Positions 57,188 to 64,000 of a stretch of DNA of 64,000 bases are shown here, piece after piece. The notes below the pieces were generated by a model. The model was given only the letters and a program-made list of their open reading frames with translations, was not told the origin of the DNA and ran no database searches. Location of the stretch: assembly GCA_002682825.1 (NCBI GenBank), contig NOKP01000001.1, positions 312,501-376,500 of the forward strand, given 5' to 3'. Within the stretch, counting starts at the first letter, position 1, and each line of letters begins with the position of its first letter. The translations under genes were made by a program, and so were the position numbers. Source of the DNA: Neonectria sp. B-13 (Eukaryota > Ascomycota > Sordariomycetes > Hypocreales > Nectriaceae).

Positions 57188-59145
57188 TTAAAGGGGCCCA
57201 ACAGCCCGCAGAAGGATTTTCTGATATGCTTCCCTTGCCCGACGTCCAAAGAAATAGATAGGAATAGCTAGCAACATGGAAAAGCTGACCACCATAAACA
57301 TGATCATGTAAACCTGTATCCAGCCCTGAGAGTTGACCCAGTCCACTGCAATGTATAGAAAGAGAAACGCAACGAGATTCTTCGTGACATTTATGGCAAC
57401 AAGAATTTCCTGGGCGAAGATGGGATACGAATCCAGGAGATACGTCATTGCAACATTGGGAGCGTAAACGGTTCCAAAGGAAACTAAATCACCCAACCTG
57501 TTAGTAATTATGTGGAAATTATAAGACAGCGAGGAACCTACCCATGCCAAATCCGACTGCAATAGCTGCCCAATGAAGCGATCTGTCACAAGAAAATGCG
57601 ACAATAATGCAGCCGATTGGTGCAACAAGACAGCCCGGGAGAAGAGACTTAAGGCGCTGCTCAGGGACAAAGACGCCGTGATTTCGGACAATGCACTTGG
57701 CAGTTATCACGTCACATATGTATCCGCCACCGTAGCAAGCGACGACGAAGCCGATGATAGCTGCCACCTGCATCAATCCCACACTGCTAGAAGCAAATAG
57801 ATACGGAGGAGCAAGCAGAAGGGAGGGAAAAGCGAAGCTGCTCAGTAACATTAGTAATGGACGCGGCAGTTGTGCCAATTGTGAAAGGGGCTTATCTGGC
57901 AAAGCATACATCAATATGACTTGCGACGCAAGCGCGCCTCCGTACACAACAATTGTCCACAGAACGGGAAGACAACCGAGGAAGATGAATGGCAGCGCAA
58001 ATGCTCTTGGAAGGCTGGCCATGCTATTGTAGTGGAAAAACGACCTCCAGACTTGTTTAAATGAGACTTTGACAGGGCCGTTGTAGTCTTTGCCACATTC
58101 TAAGTGCTCAGAACGACCTTTGACACCGTTGGAAACGGCGCCAAGCTCGTCTTTAGTAGCACAACTTCCGACTTGATGTGAGTCCGGGGGCGGAGGAGGA
58201 GGGGGCAACGGTGGTCGAATGAAAGAGGATTCTGGATATAAGAAAAAGATGGCGAGAAGATCAAAGCCTGAAAGAGCGGCGCAAAGCCAGACAAAGTCCC
58301 GCCATGTTCCAGGGCTACTTTCGACCATGAATCCGGCGATCAACGGCCCGACTGCCGAGCCACACGAAATCAGGACCACATATCTGGAATTATCCATGAG
58401 CGTCAGTCGGTAATAATGAGTTTGGGCGGCGAACGTACATCGACATCATGGCTCCTCGTTCGTGGAGGTAAAACATGTCGGAGATGACCCCTGGCACGAT
58501 ACTCTAAGAAACAAAAGTCAGTGTTATGCGCATTGGGGAGGCATCATCGTCGTCGGTGTTTCTACACAATCATTGGAGTCTTATGGATGCTTACTTCGCC
58601 AGCTGCGGAAGCAAATCCGGATACGCACCGAGCAGCCAGCAACTGTGCGAATGTTTCTGCTTTTGCGGTCCAGACCAGGACGGCAAATAAGATTGTCATT
58701 GACACGAGCATGACGGGCCTTTTGCCATATTTTACCGAGAACGGGACCCAGAACATATTGCCCACACCAAGGAGAAGGAAATTGAACTGCACCGAACGGG
58801 GGAAAGAGTCAGCCATCATGAACAAACGCACGTCAGACAATGGACATGATCACAAGCGGCGGAGGTTTTTCTCACCGTCATAAGAGCGTTGACTTCAGAG
58901 GCCGTCTTCTGGAACTGCATCTCAAGCAGGACTGTTGCAACTGAAAGACCAGATCCAGCAAAGTTTGCCACAAAGTTGAAAAATGCCACCGAGAGCAGGG
59001 CGAGGATCTTGAGCCATCTAGGCCAGCGCAATGGGTCCTTCTCATCACTCGACGGCGGAGGCCAGAGCCCAAGATGGTGGTGGTGCTTTGAAGTGGCGTC
59101 TACAGCGACGTTCTCCGTGATGAACAAGATACTGTTGTCTGGCAT
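57188..59145 (-). CDS. MFS transporter (DHA1-like), candidate aromatic-acid carrier
   Basis: Predicted 12-helix plasma-membrane transporter. From the ATG at 59145: MPDNSILFITENVAV, the family entry DEKDPLRWPRWLKILALLSV, helix 1-2 FVANFAGSGLSVATVLL, then across introns QFNFLLLGVGNMFWVPFSVK and YGKRPVMLVS (A-motif), ISDMFYLHERGAMMSMYVV, SCGSAVGPLIAGFMVESSPG and WRDFVWLCAAL. A large central loop follows with a proline run (about 58190-58215), then the C-terminal helix bundle, ending FFGRRAREAYQKILLRAVGPL. Five or so exons are needed and frames agree; no stop interrupts. DHA1 homologues include hydroxybenzoate carriers (HBT1 in C. parapsilosis), so uptake or export of the cluster's aromatic substrate is plausible. 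Divergent from the oxygenase gene. Confidence 0.88.
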
Positions 59146-59567
59146 GATTTGTATCTTGGCTGCAGATGGGTTTTCTTTGCGTGTGATGTGAACTGATCAA
59201 ACAAGTTCGAGGGATCTAAATTATTGAGGAAAGAGAGATAGGTAAAAGTTTGAGCAGCCAGAATAGTAATAAGTGCAACCAGTAGGGACAGCTAAGTAAT
59301 TATTTGACCCATTCATTCACTTAACCAATGTGTCCCGGAGGCAGTCCGGAAATTCCCCACGGGGTAAGTGCGGATCTTCCCGAGGAAATTCATCCTCAAT
59401 TTCGTGTTTCAAAATGCGGAGACCTCGCAAGACGTGTCGCCGGCCAGCCGGGGCAAAGCCGGGAGCGTCCCGGAGCACTCCACCTTGACTTCCTTAAGTA
59501 CCCCTAATTGAACTAGCTTCTAACTGCTGAGGAACTTGGCATTCTGCTTCTACATCATTCATTCACC
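59146..59567. promoter_or_regulatory. Divergent promoter region, transporter and oxygenase
   Basis: About 420 bases between divergent starts. GC-rich at 59330-59480 with several CGG/CCG pairs, including the variant CGGGG-N5-CCGGG at 59449-59463. Confidence 0.6.
59449..59463 (+). promoter_or_regulatory. CGGGG-N5-CCGGG element (variant), transporter/oxygenase promoter
   Basis: CGGGGCAAAGCCGGG keeps the CGG-N8-CGG layout with C instead of T before the second CGGG. 105 bases upstream of the oxygenase ATG. Confidence 0.5.
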
Positions 59568-61377
59568 ATGGCAGGTCATTTTCGCGGCACCTCGTCCCAA
59601 GCAGGGAAAGCGTTCCCCAACTTGCCCCAGTTCTCGGGATTCATGAAGCCTTGTCGCCTTGAGGGGGAGATCCGATTTCTTGAGGTGGAAGGCGACTTGC
59701 CCGAAGAGCTTGATGGCACGTTTTACAGGGTTATGCCTGATCCTCAATTCACACCCTTCATCGACAACGATCCCGTACGTTTTCTCAATCAACACATTTT
59801 TATCACCTGGTGGTACGACGAGCTTGTTGGCTGACAGACTTGATACAAGTGGTTTAATGGAGATGGAAGCATCAGTGCTTTTCGTTTCAGCAGAGGAAAT
59901 GTCCACTTTCAGCAGAAGTACGTTCACACCGAGAAGTTTCTCAAGGAAAGGGACGCGCAACGCGCACTTGGAGGTGAGTTCCTGAATGCGCCATTGCTAC
60001 TAGCACCACGCACTTAACAGGCGATAAAATGAGTTCTTCTAACCGCGTTTTGACAAACAGGCAAGTACCGGAATAAATACACGGATGCAGTCGAGTTCAA
60101 AGTCCGTACAACAGCAAACACGAATATCTTTTACTTCAACAAGGTACTTCTGGCGATCAAAGAAGACGCACCACCGTTTGCCATGAACCCCAAGACGCTT
60201 GAGACAATTGGTCTCTGTGACTTCAATGGACAGCTGCCGAGTCTCACATTTACCGCCCATCCAAAGCTCGACCCAGTCAGCAAAGAGCTCGTGTGCTTTG
60301 GTTACGAGGCTAGAGGTGATGGGACTCCGGATGTATGCTACTACAACATCGACTCGGGCGGCAAGTTCACTCAGGTAGTTTGGCTGGTCTCGCCTGTTGT
60401 AGGGATGATCCACGACTTTGCCGTAACTGAGAACTGGGTAAGTCTCGGGATACGAGTACCAATACTAGGAAAAAGTGCTAACAATGTTGCATCTAGGTCT
60501 TGTTCCCCATGATCCCTCAAACCTGCGATATCGATAGACTCAAGCAAGGGGGCGAACACTGGCAGTGGGACCCGGAAGTTCCTTTCTACTTGGGAGTCCT
60601 CCCTCGTCGAGGAGCCAAGGGGAGTGATGTGAAGGTAAGCTACGAGAATTTGCGCATTCACCCAAATTGAGCCTTTGCATCGTTCTGAAGCCCTGCTAAT
60701 GCTAGTTTCTTGCGTAGTGGTTCAAGGCTCCAAACGCTTTCCCTGGTCACACCACCAATGCATACGAGACCTCGGAAGGCAATATTGTGTTTGATCTTCC
60801 CCTAACAGACAAGAATGTCTTCTTCTGGTGGCCAGATTCTGACGGCAACGCACCAAATCCTCATGACATTCAGGCCAAGTATGTCCGCTTCACTTTGGAC
60901 CCAAAATCATCAGACCTTCACCTACCAGCTCCCCAGATTATCCTTGAGCGCGATATGGAGTTTCCAAGAATCGATGATCGGATGTCGATGAGACGCCACC
61001 GCCACAGTTTCTTCGACATGATGGATCCGAAGCTGGGCACAGACTTCGCTGCGATTATGCCAGTTCTCGGCGGTGGGCATCCTTTGTACAACTCCCTCGG
61101 CCATCTCGATCATGATACTGGAGAGCTCGAAGTATACTTCCCTGGTAAGACGCACATGGCACAAGAACCTGTGTTTGTGCCACGATCAGACGATGCCCCA
61201 GAAGGTGATGGATTCTTGATAGCACTAGTCAGCAACTACAGCACCATGTCCAGTGAGCTGCATGTACTGGATACACAAAACTTCTCTGTCGCACGGGCTA
61301 TTGTAAAGCTCAATATCAGACTAAGGGCTGGTTTGCATGGTAATTGGGTTGATGCTAAAGAGTTGGCTGAGTGTTAG
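59568..61377 (+). CDS. Carotenoid-cleavage-type dioxygenase, probable stilbene-cleaving
   Basis: Predicted 501-aa non-haem iron dioxygenase that splits a C=C double bond into two aldehydes. Exons: 59568-59774, 59850-59973, 60061-60437, 60497-60634, 60718-61377, all with matched phases. Beta-propeller family landmarks are DLPEELDGTFYRVMPDPQF, WFNGDGSISAFRFSRG, and the four iron-ligand His residues seen in LTFTAHPK, GMIHDFAVTENW, AFPGHTTNAYE and RAGLHGNW. The sequence is closest in style to the fungal lignostilbene/resveratrol-cleaving group (short N-terminus, no transit peptide, TAHPK and MIHDFAVT blocks). Cleavage of a hydroxystilbene would yield hydroxybenzaldehydes, which the aldehyde dehydrogenase at 54941 could oxidise. 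A carotenoid substrate is the main alternative. Intact. Confidence 0.9.
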
Positions 61378-62079
61378 AGTCGAAGGGAAGATACCCTTTC
61401 CGTCTTAGCATTCCTCGGCAAGGTTTGGGTTCAGCTGTGAGTCCATCAACAAGGAAGAAAGGCTATTTTTATCTAGTTAAATAGATAGATTAGAGTCTAC
61501 ACTAAAGTAACGGCCAACTCTGGAGATGCCCCTTCTCGGTCTATGCAAGCCCGCCACGCTATTGAACGTGACTTGTGACACTCGCTGAGGTAACTTCATG
61601 CGCCAATAATTCTCCACGGTCAGAATGACTCCAAGAACTGTATCGACAATCACGTGCTTCTCGCGGCTTGAAGCGTGGCGTTGCTCGAGTTTAAACGTTG
61701 GACTGAAGGCTAACGGTGGGCAAACTGGTGCGCCACGCTGAAAGTCAGCACAACAATTGGGACCAACCACGATGGACGATTACCAATGTTAGCCGCAGCG
61801 CTTCATCGAGGGGTGGTCAGCGTAAGCCCGATGGAAGCCTTTGAAGCTTAGGATGCTTACTTTGAGGCAACTTTGGCTTTCTCGCTTCCAGGAGTCGGCG
61901 CGATCAAGGGCTTAGGTCTCGAACATGTAAGACACAGCTGAAAGCCAGCCAATAACCCTTGTATGCAGTTGCGCCTCCCATGATTGAAGAGAGGGGATTT
62001 AAACAGCGGCATACCCGCCCTTTGTGCTGGGGGATGAGACCTCGCTTGAATGTAACCTGTATCCAACGACGTGCTCATC
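61378..62079. other. Spacer after the oxygenase; upstream of hemerythrin-like gene
   Basis: 700 bases. Includes a TAGTTAAATAGATAGATTAG stretch after the oxygenase stop. No coding pattern; the last about 200 bases are the promoter of the next gene. Confidence 0.5.
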
Positions 62080-62976
62080 ATGGCTCCCATCTACGCCGAT
62101 CACCCATTTCCCCTGATTGCAACACCGGGGCAACAGAATGAAGAAGTGAAGAACCCTACCTCAATATTCCTCATCTATTTCCTCGCTAACATTCGCTAGC
62201 TCGACATGTTTTCTCGCGTCGCCTGCGAAATGGTTCTCGTTCACAACATGATTATCCGCGGCCTCAACTCCATCTATCTACAAGTGCCGTTCATCTCCTC
62301 CGCCGATGTGCCTTCCTTCCTGCAGTACTGCCGCGCCTGGTACCTACTATTGAATGTACATCATACAGGCGAAGAGAAAGACTTCTTCCCGTATGTGGAA
62401 GGCGCGACAGGGCAGAAAGGACTGATGGACAACAACCTGGATCAGCACCTCGCGTTTCAGGTCGGGGTAGAAAGCTTCAAGGCCTACATTGACGACTGTG
62501 TAGCTGGGAAACAGAAGTTCGAAGGCGACAAGCTGACTGGGATTATGGATGGATTTGGAGAAGTGTTGACGAAGCACCTGGGGGACGAGATCCCGACACT
62601 GTTACAGCTGCGCGAGTATGGCACGGACAAATTGGGGGACATGGAGAAAAGATTCCAGTTGGAAGGAGAGAAGAACATGGTAAGTTGAACAACCGCCTTG
62701 GAAGAGTTCGGTGCATGTTACGACAAAGTTGCTTACTTGATATCTATTGTCCAGAAAATCCTTGGACTTGTTGACGGCTTGCCCTTCTGTTTCTGCAACC
62801 ACGATGTTCAATTTGAGGGTGGTCGGTGGGCAAGGTGGCCACCTGCGCCTATAGTCGTGCATATTCTCGCCCGTCATGTTACTTACTGGGCACATAGAGA
62901 CTGGTGGAAGTTTGCAGCCTGTGATAGACGTGGAAACCTTCGGCCTCTCCACGCTCTTGCGGAGGAAACGGCGTGA
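62080..62976 (+). CDS. Hemerythrin (HHE)-like protein
   Basis: Predicted 255-aa protein. Exons 62080-62145, 62200-62679, 62755-62976. The first, MAPIYADHPFPLIATPGQQN, is found only by splicing (GTGAAG...GCTAG with a CTAAC branch), since the long open frame starts later at 62206. The helical HHE domain shows the usual metal-ligand His/Glu spread: ACEMVLVHNMIIRGLNSIYL, LNVHHTGEEKDFFPYVEGAT, DQHLAFQVGVESFKAYIDD and LTKHLGDEIPTLLQLREYGT. The C-terminal WPPAPIVVHILARHVTYWAH and WWKFAACDRRGNLRPL segment is a fungal extension of this family. Members bind a di-iron or single metal centre; the cellular role in fungi is unknown. Intact. Confidence 0.88.
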
Positions 62977-63848
62977 CCGACCACTGTTGTTTAGTTCCAC
63001 TTGTCAGTATTCGGCCTTCATCTTAACTGCGAGTAGCTGGCCATTAAATCAAAGGACTGGAAACAAGCTTAAAATAAGCTCACGGGGCCTATCAAAGCTG
63101 CTCAAATCCTCTCAAGGAGTAACAGAACAGCCTCGCATCCTTCCAGGAATGACCTGTTCGGTTATCCTTAGCACATCCTGTTTTTTCTGAAGGTTCCTCT
63201 CTCTGTGATTTGCCGACTCACTCCCATTCGTGTGTTGTTTTTCCCTTCACAACACACTAGCAGCATTTGTTAGGACTTCATTTCTTTTTGCCCGTGTCTG
63301 ACTATTTGCATCACCACCCATTTTCTGTTTCTGCTTCCCTTTGTTACGTCCTGTTCCGTCTCTTTTACTACCCCCTATTCTGGCAGTCGTAGTGGCCCAT
63401 GCCTGAAAGGCCCAGGACGCTGTTGCTCATTCCCTCGATCAGACAACCGTCGGCTGCGCAGAGGTGGATTGTCAACTACTGATGATATAACATCTATCGA
63501 GTGTCAACTCGTTGACAAACCTTTGACATGATCGAGATTGCGCAAGCTCCTGCTAAGTAGATGCTCTGGATAGACCAGATTTGGACGATGACAATCGCAC
63601 ATTTGACAAGAGCTTTCTGTCATGACACAACACTCAGTCTGACTTTAAATGCTGACACCTTGTGATGCGACAACTTATGAGATAAACAAGATTTCTTTCA
63701 TAAATGGCCAAATCTGTGCTATTAAATCGGGAGAGACCTACAGCTATTCAAGTTCTAATAATATTCAGAATCCAACATCAAACAAACTATCCTAATACAT
63801 ATGGAACCTTTCCAGCAGAAGTAAAACAAACACCACCGACTGATAGAC
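62977..63848. other. Intergenic, nothing recognised
   Basis: 870 bases between the hemerythrin-like gene and the stop of the edge gene. Pyrimidine-rich around 63180-63380. No feature recognised. Confidence 0.5.
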
Positions 63849-64000
63849 CTATCGATCACGATGCTTGGAAACAATCTTGCCCACAATTGCACCCCCCGCA
63901 GCTCCAGTCAATCTTCCTGTAAGGGCGAACCCAAGCAATCCCCCGCCAATGGTTGCGCCCTTGCTACTCTTCTTCTGGCGATCTTTGCTTCTATCCAAAG
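63849..64000 (-). CDS. C-terminal end of a glycine-zipper protein (partial, runs off the window)
   Basis: An open minus-strand frame enters from the right edge and stops at 63849-63851. About 49 residues are visible: a basic/Ser stretch (DRSKDRQKKSSKG) followed by a hydrophobic Gly-rich block, GATIGGGLLGFALTGRLTGA then AGGAIVGKIVSKHRDR. The GxxxG pattern and basic tail are typical of glycine-zipper 2TM-like fungal proteins, which are often disordered upstream. The start and the rest of the gene lie beyond position 64000. Whether the last exon is complete cannot be judged. Confidence 0.6.
   Translation of the reverse strand, partial: LDRSKDRQKKSSKGATIGGGLLGFALTGRLTGAAGGAIVGKIVSKHRDR

Noticed and set aside
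43200..59145. The two MFS loci as a recent tandem duplication
   Set aside because: They share only family motifs (e.g. KYGRRP/KYGKRP); flanking residues differ too much for a recent duplication.

Overview
Organism: this is nuclear DNA of a filamentous ascomycete, most like an Aspergillus/Penicillium-type Eurotiomycete. Genes are split by short (about 50-75 nt) GT-AG introns with CTAAC/CTGAC-like branch points. Zn2Cys6 regulators, a NACHT-ankyrin protein, GH18 'killer-toxin' chitinase architecture, a fungal TNT-type NADase and a berberine-bridge oxidase are all typical of that group. Species is not determinable from the window alone. || Left part (1-25.6 kb), a gene graveyard with a few intact genes: a NACHT-ankyrin NLR pseudogene (2.6-6.4 kb, minus), a 64-bp tandem repeat abutting a 5'-truncated GH18 chitinase pseudogene (6.6-11 kb, plus), an intact unknown gene (11.2-12.1 kb), a sugar-transporter remnant (12.9-13.3 kb), an intact secreted berberine-bridge type oxidase (13.9-15.7 kb), a decayed gene of an unnamed fungal family (17.4-18.7 kb), an intact intronless bacterial-looking UDP-glucuronate-epimerase-like gene (19-20 kb), and a decayed adhesin-like plus subtilase pair (20.8-25 kb). 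Many premature stops are explicable as C-to-T (or G-to-A) changes of CAA, CAG or CGA codons. || Middle (25.6-42.9 kb): a tRNA-Asp(GTC), an intact secreted NADase, a large transcription-factor locus whose exons join two complete Zn2Cys6/fungal-trans modules in a single reading frame (about 1,246 aa predicted), then an aldehyde dehydrogenase, an amidase, an HRI1-like protein and an amino-acid permease. Promoters around these genes share CCG-N7-CGG elements, two of them with an identical 13-base core. || 43-46.3 kb: remnants of an MFS transporter, a truncated type-B carboxylesterase and a Baeyer-Villiger monooxygenase piece, i.e. a decayed metabolic cluster. || Right part (46.3-61.4 kb): an apparently complete aromatic catabolic cluster. 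It has a Zn2Cys6 regulator, a fumarylacetoacetase-family hydrolase (predicted fumarylpyruvate hydrolase), an FAD aromatic hydroxylase, gentisate 1,2-dioxygenase, an aromatic-type aldehyde dehydrogenase, an MFS transporter and a carotenoid/stilbene-cleavage oxygenase. Four of its promoter regions carry a CGGGG-N5-(T/C)CGGG element. The inferred route is stilbene-type dimer to aryl aldehyde, to hydroxybenzoate, to gentisate, to maleyl-/fumarylpyruvate and central metabolism. || The window ends with a hemerythrin-like gene (62.1-63 kb) and the 3' end of a glycine-zipper gene running off the right edge.
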